Assembly (NCBI GenBank): GCA_025936955.1
Contig: JAICSL010000140.1
Span: 1 to 5,379 of the forward strand
Direction: 5' to 3'
DNA length: 5,379 nucleotides
Source: Nitrososphaeraceae archaeon
Lineage (GTDB): Archaea > Thermoproteota > Nitrososphaeria > Nitrososphaerales > Nitrososphaeraceae
A program made the position numbers and the translations under genes. How positions within the stretch are numbered: position 1 is the stretch's first letter; the number at the start of each line of letters is the position of its first letter. The notes under the pieces were generated by a model that did no database searches, was not told the origin of the DNA, and saw nothing but the letters and a program-made list of their open reading frames with translations. This document shows, one piece after another, positions 1 to 4,879 of this stretch.

Positions 1-454
1 AACTACGGGATGTAAGGACGTAATTGTAGAAGAGGATATTAATAATATGAAAGATGGTGCTTTATTAGCCAATGCAGGACATTTTAATGTTGAGATATCG
101 ATACCTGCACTTCAAAGACAGAGTAAAAGTGAAAAAAGGATTAATGAGCATACAATGGAATATAACTTGATAAATGGTAATCGACTTTACTTAATATCTG
201 AGGGACGATTAGTAAACTTAGCTGCAGCGGATGGACATCCATCGGAAGTGATGGATATGAGTTTTGCTAATCAATTTCTGTCAGTCTTGAGCCTGTCTAA
301 ATCAAAGGGTACCTTACAGCCAATGGTCTATCATGTTGAAAAGGAACAAGATCAAGAAATTGCTCTAGCAAAATTAGCATCTATGGGGATAGAAATCGAT
401 GAGTTGACGCATGAACAAAAGGCTTATTTAGATGGGTTTAGCGAAGGAACTTAA
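1..454 (+). CDS. ahcY: S-adenosylhomocysteinase (adenosylhomocysteinase), C-terminal part
   Basis: This is the 3' part of the gene; the 5' end lies outside the window and the first complete codon begins at base 2. The visible 150 residues run from a T-T-G-C-K-D-V-I stretch to a TAA stop. The enzyme reversibly hydrolyses S-adenosylhomocysteine to adenosine and homocysteine, removing the inhibitory product of methyltransferases; it is cytosolic and uses tightly bound NAD. Family signatures seen are N-A-G-H-F (fragment residues 24-28), at the end of the NAD-binding domain, and the near-invariant N-L-A-A-A-D-G-H-P (72-80), followed by M-D-M-S-F-A-N-Q. The protein ends in Y-L-D-G-F-S-E-G-T, like the shorter archaeal and thermophile forms, and lacks the K-P-D-H-Y-R-Y-type tail of eukaryotic and many bacterial enzymes. 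The ATG at 47 is an internal methionine, not the start. The assignment is firm; only its promoter and N-terminus are unseen. Confidence 0.96.
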   Translation, partial: TTGCKDVIVEEDINNMKDGALLANAGHFNVEISIPALQRQSKSEKRINEHTMEYNLINGNRLYLISEGRLVNLAAADGHPSEVMDMSFANQFLSVLSLSKSKGTLQPMVYHVEKEQDQEIALAKLASMGIEIDELTHEQKAYLDGFSEGT

Positions 455-686
455 AAGCTGAAGAGTCAATCATACCAATGGTGATTAATCTTCTGCAATA
501 AATATTCACGCATTTCTATTAATAGCGAATCTATATACTTGTAACTATGGTAATAAAAATCAACATAAACTAATTCTCGGCTAATAATAAATGAAAAAAT
601 ATTGATTATTATAACCGTCAAACCAATTGTGCTATACAAACAATTCGCATTAGTGATAGAAATACCTGTAATTTGGCAATTTGGCT
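455..686. other. AT-rich intergenic region between ahcY and tRNA-Val
   Basis: I find no credible gene in these 232 bases on either strand. Just after the ahcY stop, AATCAT (467-472) and GTGATT (480-485) could pair into a weak hairpin including a G-U pair, but no clear T-run follows, so I do not call a terminator. AATTGT (625-630) and ACAATT (640-645) form another short inverted repeat. No good TATA box sits at the expected distance from the tRNA; the A/T-rich stretch around 655-665 is the only candidate and it is weak. An open frame on the minus strand at 618-800 is explained by the tRNA read in antisense. Confidence 0.6.
670..685 (+). repeat. Tandem 8-bp repeat AATTTGGC x2 abutting the tRNA
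   Basis: Two exact copies of AATTTGGC stand head to tail at 670-677 and 678-685, with one base before the first nucleotide of the tRNA. They lie in what would be the transcription-start or 5' leader region of the tRNA gene. The repeat is plainly visible in the sequence. Any role, such as in start-site selection or 5' processing, is speculation, and chance or replication slippage is a fair alternative. Confidence 0.6.
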
Positions 687-761
687 GGATGGGTTGTCTA
701 GTATGGTTAGGATACCTGTCTCACACACAGGTGGTCGAGAGTTCAAATCTCTCCCCATCCA
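687..761 (+). tRNA. tRNA-Val, anticodon CAC
   Basis: A complete 75-nt cloverleaf can be folded by hand. The acceptor stem is GGATGGG (687-693) with CCCATCC (754-760), all seven pairs Watson-Crick, and the discriminator is A761. The D stem is GTCT (696-699) with GGAT (710-713), including G-U pairs, and the D loop carries the GG at 705-706. The anticodon stem is CCTGT (715-719) with ACAGG (727-731), closing the 7-nt loop CTCACAC, so the anticodon at 722-724 is CAC and reads the valine codon GUG. The T arm is GAGAG / CTCTC with loop TTCAAAT (742-748). The variable region is 5 nt. No intron is present, and the CCA tail is not encoded because A761 is followed by CTT. The A73 discriminator is usual for tRNA-Val. 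The gene converges with the DUF2070 gene, whose stop lies 28 bases away on the other strand. Confidence 0.94.
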
Positions 762-789
762 CTTTGATTTAATTATATCATTAACTTGG

Positions 790-2559
790 TCAGCTGACAA
801 TTAACATTGTAACAATCGCAAAAAAAGTAACTCCCAAAAAAATTTTGGTAATATTCATCGATCTGTCAAGTGCTGAGGAGTAATCATCGAATTGCGTTTT
901 ACCCATCACTTTGATATATGTCTTTGAGATGGATAGTTCAAAGATGGCTGTACTAATATTTTCAATTGATTTTTTTGACAAAAGTAAAAATTTTTCTGAA
1001 ATTTCGTCGTGATTGCTTATCTCGCCAAGAGAATAATAACCATTTCGATTTCTTTTTCCCGATGTAGAATGTGTGTCTGAAGTGCAAATTTCTAGAATAT
1101 TTACCTGATTGTATTTTGCCTTAGATATTATGGTATCACGTAGCTCATTATCCATGTTATTAGAATCAGCCCATCCTATAACATAATCTGTTCCTTCTAC
1201 TTCTATTGCTATTACAGAAAGTCCCGATTGCCCCATGTCTTCCTTTAAATTGTCTATGGAGGGAATGGTAGCCAGGTTAGCATAACCTATTTTAAATTCT
1301 CTCTGAGTTGTGTTCTTTAATTTTATCAAGCATTGTTTTGCAGTTAACAATAATTTTTCTTCTTCTTTGCTCGGGAGGTGTTCTCCAATTGCATTATGAC
1401 TATCCACAAGGAGAATATTCAGAAAACCCAATTGCTTGGAATACCGTTCCACTTCCAATCGTAAATCTGTATTAATATCTTCCATGCCAGCAGGAGCCCT
1501 TGAAAGGATTACTATTGCTGTTTTGCCGAATGCTATCCCAGTTGAAGTGTATTCACCTATTTTGATCTGAACCGGAATAGTACATACATTACTTGTCTCT
1601 GATAGTGTAGCTTGGGATAATGTTTGAATGTATTTTTCCAATTCTTCTTTTGAGGGTATGTTGAATGAATGGTCTGAAACACTATGTAATACTATTGCAT
1701 TTCCTGAATATACCGTGTATAAAACATAAGGTAAATTACTGCCTCCAATTGGTTTGAACGGTCCTGGATGAATATCTGGAAGAATAACGGATACTTCATT
1801 AGAAGTTCCTAGTTTGAACTTGGAAATAAAAGTAGCAATTGATTCTAGACTAGCATTAGATTCAACTATCTGTTCCATTCTGTCTGCTTTATTTTCTGTC
1901 CATGCAATAAGAAACGCCTGTAATAGTCCAAATGTGCTTTTTATACCTGGTCTGCCAGACCTGTCAACGACTATGGACCATACAATACCAATTAATATCA
2001 AACTAAGACTAAAGCCATAACCAAGATGATTTAACACAAGGATATTATAAAATGTGAAAGGTGTAAAAGCAAACAAAAAAAGTAAGGGTTGGACTAATGA
2101 TAATGGGATAGCCTTATAAATTCCTGCTCCAAAAACCGAAGTAAAGATACCTATCCGCAAACCTATGGACAGCGACATTCCCTCAATTATATAATTAGCG
2201 GAATCCCACTTTTTATTCAGGAGTATCTCTGAAGCAATACCTAGAATCATGATAATTGCCCAAATAAGATTTGCAAAGGCGGAAATATGGAAAACCTTTG
2301 TGATTTTGTTAAGTGGAGTTCCGCGTAACAAGAAATAATCTAAAAAAATTGTGAGAGTTATAACTATTAATCCTAAGATTAAATATATCTGGACACTAAT
2401 CTGATCCGTCCTGAAGATATGTACGTGGGAAATACTGATTATAATAGTTGCACTTATGAGAGAAATAATATATGAAATTTTGTACGACGACGGATTAATT
2501 CGTGTAAATGACCATCTTCTATGAATATTAGAAACGCTGTCAGATCTTGCATTAAACAA
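790..2559 (-). CDS. DUF2070 family archaeal membrane protein with a large soluble His/Asp-motif domain
   Basis: The product is 589 residues. The N-terminal part has about six hydrophobic segments (roughly residues 28-46, 56-74, 93-113, 128-148, 152-176 and 180-198). A soluble domain of about 365 residues follows (200-565), and one more membrane segment (570-588) ends the protein. Basic residues before segment 1 (H-R-R-W) and after segment 6 (R-S-G-R) suggest that the N-terminus and the soluble domain are cytoplasmic. The soluble domain has P-D-I-H-P-G-P-F (261-268), a G-G-S-N-L-P (272-277), H-S-V-S-D-H-S-F (292-299), D-S-H-N-A (386-390) and S-D-T-H-S (494-498). I recognise the overall pattern as the archaeal DUF2070 family, whose function is unknown to me. 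The repeated Asp-x-His pairs look like metal ligands, which is inference. The start is TTG at 2559: an in-frame TAA lies at 2590-2592, no ATG or GTG lies between, and the nearby ATG at 2552 is out of frame. The start is 7 nt after the secG stop, so the two genes are probably co-transcribed. I see no clear Shine-Dalgarno sequence. Confidence 0.85.
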   Translation of the reverse strand: MFNARSDSVSNIHRRWSFTRINPSSYKISYIISLISATIIISISHVHIFRTDQISVQIYLILGLIVITLTIFLDYFLLRGTPLNKITKVFHISAFANLIWAIIMILGIASEILLNKKWDSANYIIEGMSLSIGLRIGIFTSVFGAGIYKAIPLSLVQPLLFLFAFTPFTFYNILVLNHLGYGFSLSLILIGIVWSIVVDRSGRPGIKSTFGLLQAFLIAWTENKADRMEQIVESNASLESIATFISKFKLGTSNEVSVILPDIHPGPFKPIGGSNLPYVLYTVYSGNAIVLHSVSDHSFNIPSKEELEKYIQTLSQATLSETSNVCTIPVQIKIGEYTSTGIAFGKTAIVILSRAPAGMEDINTDLRLEVERYSKQLGFLNILLVDSHNAIGEHLPSKEEEKLLLTAKQCLIKLKNTTQREFKIGYANLATIPSIDNLKEDMGQSGLSVIAIEVEGTDYVIGWADSNNMDNELRDTIISKAKYNQVNILEICTSDTHSTSGKRNRNGYYSLGEISNHDEISEKFLLLSKKSIENISTAIFELSISKTYIKVMGKTQFDDYSSALDRSMNITKIFLGVTFFAIVTMLIVS

Positions 2560-2566
2560 CGTATTC

Positions 2567-2731
2567 TCAGACTGGAAATAATACTCTGATTAGGAGTGAA
2601 ATTCCTATAAGCGCTCCTGCAATCCCTAATACCATCTCTGGTTTTATCTTTATACCTCTCGTCTCATCTTCAAAAAATCTAAGTAAGCCAGCGCTTGATG
2701 CAGGCAAAGGAGCGTTCTTCTTCTTGCTCAT
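2567..2731 (-). CDS. secG: Preprotein translocase subunit SecG (Sec61-beta type)
   Basis: This is a short gene of 54 codons plus TGA. Its product begins M-S-K-K-K-N-A-P-L-P and contains A-G-L-L-R-F-F-E-D-E-T-R-G-I-K (residues 14-28), followed by K-P-E and one hydrophobic helix (about 33-52). A lysine-rich N-terminus, a Pro/Ser/Ala/Gly linker, the A-G-L-x-R-F-F-E-x-E-T-x-G-I-K signature and one C-terminal membrane span are the hallmarks of archaeal Sec61-beta/SecG. This is the small tail-anchored subunit of the SecYE channel that exports unfolded proteins; the N-terminus is expected in the cytoplasm. The length is typical of the family. A TATA-like box centred about 29 nt upstream of the ATG indicates a leaderless or almost leaderless mRNA. 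The DUF2070 gene follows after 7 nt on the same strand. The gene is easily missed because of its size, but the match is strong. Confidence 0.94.
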   Translation of the reverse strand: MSKKKNAPLPASSAGLLRFFEDETRGIKIKPEMVLGIAGALIGISLLIRVLFPV

Positions 2732-2755
2732 TGTAAATCAAAGGATCATATTAGG

Positions 2756-2764
2756 TTTTAAATA
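2756..2764 (-). promoter_or_regulatory. TATA box of the secG-DUF2070 unit
   Basis: On the minus strand this reads TATTTAAAA, a good archaeal TATA-like box. Its centre (about 2760) is 29 nt upstream of the A of the secG ATG at 2731. Archaeal transcription usually starts 25-28 nt downstream of the box centre, so the transcript would begin within a few bases of the start codon. The box and spacing are seen; promoter activity is inferred. Confidence 0.65.
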
Positions 2765-2789
2765 CATTACGTTTAAGTTAAAATCTTGT

Positions 2790-2823
2790 TTGTAATTTTT
2801 CACGAATCATTTGATTATTACAA
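2790..2823. repeat. Inverted repeat TTGTAAT-N20-ATTACAA upstream of secG promoter
   Basis: Perfect 7-bp arms lie at 2790-2796 and 2817-2823, separated by 20 bases. The element is about 26-60 bp upstream of the secG TATA box, where a transcription factor could bind. In DNA this AT-rich such repeats also arise by chance, so function is uncertain. Confidence 0.35.
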
Positions 2824-2898
2824 GTGAGTTTTTAGCTTCATAATTTTGTAGGAAAGATTCTGCAGGTATCTACTGTAATAGTGCTTGACGATTATTAT

Positions 2899-2931
2899 TC
2901 ACAAACTAATATATGTAAAAAAATTTTGTGA
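2899..2931. repeat. Inverted repeat TCACAAA-N19-TTTGTGA downstream of the PEFG gene
   Basis: Perfect 7-bp arms lie at 2899-2905 and 2925-2931 around an AT-only-rich spacer containing a run of seven A residues (T on the minus strand). It lies 35 bases past the PEFG gene stop on the minus strand and could be a hairpin in that transcript's 3' end. Chance remains a real alternative. Confidence 0.35.
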
Positions 2932-2945
2932 CCCGTAAAATGATC

Positions 2946-2953
2946 AAAAAAAA
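2946..2953 (-). terminator. Oligo-T transcription terminator of the PEFG-CTERM gene
   Basis: On the minus strand a run of eight T residues, preceded by CCC, starts 13 bases after the TAA stop. Further T-runs follow at 2917-2923 on the same strand. Archaeal RNA polymerase terminates at such U-rich tracts without needing a stable hairpin, so this is the likely end of the PEFG gene transcript, separating it from secG. No strong stem precedes it; GGAAGCT occurs twice nearby (2955-2961 and 2971-2977) as a direct, not inverted, repeat. Confidence 0.55.
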
Positions 2954-2965
2954 GGGAAGCTACTT

Positions 2966-4360
2966 TTAAAGGAAGCTTGATCTCCGATACTTTGTACTGG
3001 CGACGAGTATGCCCATGAATGCTAAAGCAAGTATTATTGGAGCGATCATCCCAAATTCTGGCACTACATGGCTGAGCATTTGATTACCATTTATTTCGAT
3101 CTGTTCTACACCCTTGTCAAAGTCAATTGTCAAAGTCCTTGTTGTAGCATTGTTTGCAGTTTCATTAAAGGCAGTTGTTGCTATACCGTCTTCCGATACA
3201 ACGAAATCAGTATCTGTTTTATTGTCTGGTGTTTTTTTGGAATCGATTACATTTCTAGGTAGTTGGACTGTTATTGTACCATTTGTTGTTGTTGAAATAT
3301 TTGCTAGGATTGATGCATGAGCAAGGTCTGCTGTTAACCCATTAACCTTGCCGCCGGTGATTTGATACTTAACAGGATACGTTTTACCGGCAATAGTAAG
3401 GGTAGGATTCGCTGCATTCTTGTCTGCCTGTGTCGCTGGCCCATTAGAGCTAGTTCCGGAAGGCACATTATTAGCTGTTTGATCAGTTGGTGAAGTGCCA
3501 GATATTGTCGCTGATTTACCCCCAGTAACAACAGTTTTATTTCCTTGAGTCACTGCTGTGACATTTTCTCCAGTTACAGTGGTTGCCACTTGTACTATTT
3601 TTCCATTAGTTAAAGATTCTATTGGCATTTTATTGCCTACTATCTCGATATTTTGAGTACCCTTTGGAAAATCAATTGACAATAGCCTTGCGTGATTGTT
3701 ATTCCCTACTTCACTAAAGATTGAATTCTGTCCATCAGCAACAACTTGGTAATCGCTGTCGGCATTATTTTGAAGATTTCTGACGTCTATTAGGCTCCTT
3801 GGAAGCTCCATATTCAATCTCCCGTTTGATATTGAAGAAACGTCCACTAAAAGAGTCGCTTTATCAGTATCAGCAGAGATGCTGTTGATGTTCCCTCCAG
3901 TAACGCTATATATTATAGGATATATTTTACCACCAATATTGAGATTATATACATGTGCTGTATTACCAGTTTGTTCTGATGATGATATGTATTCAAACCT
4001 ACTTTCTTTAATTCCGTCGTCGTTATATGCCACTACTCTATACTGTCCACTTATACCAATCTCTCCTCCAATCTTCAATTCATCAGAAAATGATCCGTCA
4101 GCTGCTACGCTCACTTGTTGAAACTTATAAGGCACACCGACAGGATTAAAAACTTGAATCAAAACAGGCTGTCCGGTTTTAATCGAACCACTTTCTGTTT
4201 GTCCAGATACTGTTATGATATTTCCTCCAACATATTGCTGCTTGTCTGTTCCTACTGTTAGGCTATTTTGAGCATATGCTATGCTTGCAATTGCGTTAGC
4301 TCCAACCAGTACGGTTGAGGTCAACAGTACCGACGCTAGCGCATATACTTTGTAATTCAT
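2966..4360 (-). CDS. Secreted PEFG-CTERM surface protein with duplicated beta-type domain
   Basis: I do not recognise a specific function; the architecture is that of an exported, anchored cell-surface protein. With the ATG at 4360 the product has 464 residues. A signal peptide (1-30) has a hydrophobic core and an A-Y-A|Q cleavage site. Residues 31-138 look like an Ig-like or macroglobulin-type beta domain (S-L-T-V-G-T-D-K, D-G-S-F, G-Q-Y-R-V). Two related domains follow, at 139-245 and 321-428. Each starts L-x-I-x-G-K-x-Y-P, includes L-P-R-x-x-I-D and ends I-D-F-x-K-G-x-x-x-I-E-I-x-G-N; 23 of the first 53 positions match without gaps. A Thr/Ser/Asn/Gly-rich linker (246-320) separates them. 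The C-terminus has P-E-F-G (434-437), a membrane span and K-Y-R-R. This is the thaumarchaeal PEFG-CTERM tripartite sorting signal, thought to be cut by an archaeosortase. A GTG at 4375 would add five residues (M-H-L-D-N). The TATA box at 4387-4396 lies too close to it but fits the ATG, so I chose 4360. Confidence 0.85.
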   Translation of the reverse strand: MNYKVYALASVLLTSTVLVGANAIASIAYAQNSLTVGTDKQQYVGGNIITVSGQTESGSIKTGQPVLIQVFNPVGVPYKFQQVSVAADGSFSDELKIGGEIGISGQYRVVAYNDDGIKESRFEYISSSEQTGNTAHVYNLNIGGKIYPIIYSVTGGNINSISADTDKATLLVDVSSISNGRLNMELPRSLIDVRNLQNNADSDYQVVADGQNSIFSEVGNNNHARLLSIDFPKGTQNIEIVGNKMPIESLTNGKIVQVATTVTGENVTAVTQGNKTVVTGGKSATISGTSPTDQTANNVPSGTSSNGPATQADKNAANPTLTIAGKTYPVKYQITGGKVNGLTADLAHASILANISTTTNGTITVQLPRNVIDSKKTPDNKTDTDFVVSEDGIATTAFNETANNATTRTLTIDFDKGVEQIEINGNQMLSHVVPEFGMIAPIILALAFMGILVASTKYRRSSFL

Positions 4361-4386
4361 ATTATCTAGATGCACACCTAACGTGC

Positions 4387-4396
4387 TATATTTTTA
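4387..4396 (-). promoter_or_regulatory. TATA box of the PEFG-CTERM gene
   Basis: The minus strand reads TAAAAATATA here. The box centre is about 31 nt upstream of the ATG at 4360, which predicts a leader of only a few nucleotides. It is only about 16 nt from the alternative GTG at 4375, which would then lie upstream of the transcription start. Box and spacing are seen; use as a promoter is inferred. Confidence 0.6.
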
Positions 4397-4418
4397 TTAC
4401 TATTTATCTTTTTGGTGT

Positions 4419-4433
4419 AGAAATTCTATTTCT
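4419..4433. repeat. Palindrome AGAAAT-TCT-ATTTCT in the divergent promoter region
   Basis: Perfect 6-bp arms flank a 3-base centre. The element sits about 23-46 bp upstream of the PEFG gene TATA box, a usual place for an activator site or an operator. No factor can be named, and a chance palindrome in AT-rich DNA is possible. Confidence 0.35.
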
Positions 4434-4530
4434 GTCAAAATTTGAACGTCATATTCATAATATCAGTTTACATAATTATTCCAAGAATAACGCGATAAAA
4501 TTCACTATACTTATATATGTTCGTTGTTAC

Positions 4531-4546
4531 ATTCAACAATTTGAAT
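4531..4546. repeat. Palindrome ATTCAA-CAAT-TTGAAT upstream of rpoH
   Basis: Perfect 6-bp arms flank a 4-base centre, ending about 42 bp upstream of the rpoH TATA box. Compact dyads of this size are typical of sites for dimeric regulators, but rpoH-rpoB is usually constitutive, so a role is uncertain. Confidence 0.35.
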
Positions 4547-4587
4547 TGATCCTTGATAACCATTCTTTGGTACGAATAGCTTGTTAC

Positions 4588-4596
4588 TTTAATATA
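4588..4596 (+). promoter_or_regulatory. TATA box of the rpoH-rpoB operon
   Basis: The sequence TTTAATATA closely resembles the archaeal box A consensus. Its centre (4592) is 27 nt upstream of the A of the ATG at 4619, the classic spacing for a leaderless transcript. The in-frame ATG at 4604 is only 12 nt from the box centre and would not be on the transcript. Confidence 0.7.
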
Positions 4597-4618
4597 AGTA
4601 CTCATGAGGCTAATAAAT

Positions 4619-4870
4619 ATGTCATCTGAGAAAAAGATAGTAAAGATTAGCGATCATGTATATCAACCGAAGCATGAAATATTGCCTAAAGATCAATCTG
4701 AAGAGATTCTAAAAAAATATAACGCGAAAACCAGCCAGATTCCCTATATCTTGGTAAGTGATAAGGGTATTGAAGATCTCGATGTTAGACCCGGTGATAT
4801 AATAAAGATAACAAGAAAGAGTACAACTGCAGGTGAAAGTGTATATTACCGATATGTGGTAGAGGGTTGA
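4619..4870 (+). CDS. rpoH: DNA-directed RNA polymerase subunit H (Rpb5 C-terminal homologue)
   Basis: This 83-residue protein matches archaeal RpoH, the small assembly-domain subunit equivalent to the C-terminal part of eukaryotic Rpb5, located at the lower jaw of RNA polymerase near incoming DNA. Family features seen are D-H-x-Y-Q-P-K-H-E-I-L (residues 12-22), a helix with S-E-E-I-L-K-K-Y, Q-I-P-Y-I (40-44), V-R-P-G-D-I-I-K-I-T-R-K-S (56-68) and T-A-G-E-S-V-Y-Y-R (70-78). The length is normal for the archaeal subunit. An ATG at 4604 in the same frame would add five residues (M-R-L-I-N), but TATA-box spacing favours 4619. rpoB begins 9 bases after the TGA stop, in the usual archaeal order rpoH-rpoB, so the two form an operon whose next genes (expected rpoA) lie outside the window. 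This is an archaeal core gene and not the bacterial sigma-32 gene that shares the symbol. Confidence 0.95.
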   Translation: MSSEKKIVKISDHVYQPKHEILPKDQSEEILKKYNAKTSQIPYILVSDKGIEDLDVRPGDIIKITRKSTTAGESVYYRYVVEG

Positions 4871-4876
4871 GCTGAT
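4869..4876 (+). promoter_or_regulatory. Probable Shine-Dalgarno site of rpoB
   Basis: GAGCTGAT differs by one base from GAGGTGAT, the complement of the usual archaeal 16S rRNA tail. It overlaps the rpoH stop codon and ends 3 bases before the rpoB ATG, with its GAGC part at a normal distance. This suits translation of an internal operon gene coupled to rpoH termination. The mismatch keeps confidence moderate. Confidence 0.45.
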
Positions 4877-4879
4877 TTT

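Noticed and set aside
467..485. Possible terminator hairpin after ahcY
   Set aside because: The arms are only six pairs with a G-U pair, and no T-run follows.
661..720. Repeat of ATACCTGT upstream of and within the tRNA (662-669 and 712-719), as a possible attachment-site duplication
   Set aside because: Only 8 bases match, the inner copy is in the anticodon arm rather than the 3' end, and no integrase or mobile gene is nearby.
618..800. Minus-strand open frame of 60 codons with a G-R-D-L-N-S-R-P-P-V-C motif
   Set aside because: This is the well-known false protein made by reading a tRNA gene in antisense; the motif falls exactly on tRNA-Val(CAC).
1814..2020. Plus-strand open frame inside the DUF2070 gene
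   Set aside because: It lies wholly opposite a well-supported coding frame and shows no recognisable domain or promoter.
3068..3531. Three short open frames overlapping the PEFG gene (3068-3262 plus, 3114-3320 plus, 3334-3531 minus)
   Set aside because: They are alternative frames of the second PEFG domain and its linker, with biased composition and no family features.
3879..4121. Plus-strand open frame opposite the N-terminal half of the PEFG gene
   Set aside because: It is antisense to a convincing secreted-protein frame and has no support of its own.
4315..4629. Plus-strand 104-codon open frame spanning the divergent promoter region
   Set aside because: It begins inside the PEFG signal-peptide coding region, covers both TATA boxes and overlaps the rpoH start; its composition reflects AT-rich DNA and no domain is visible.
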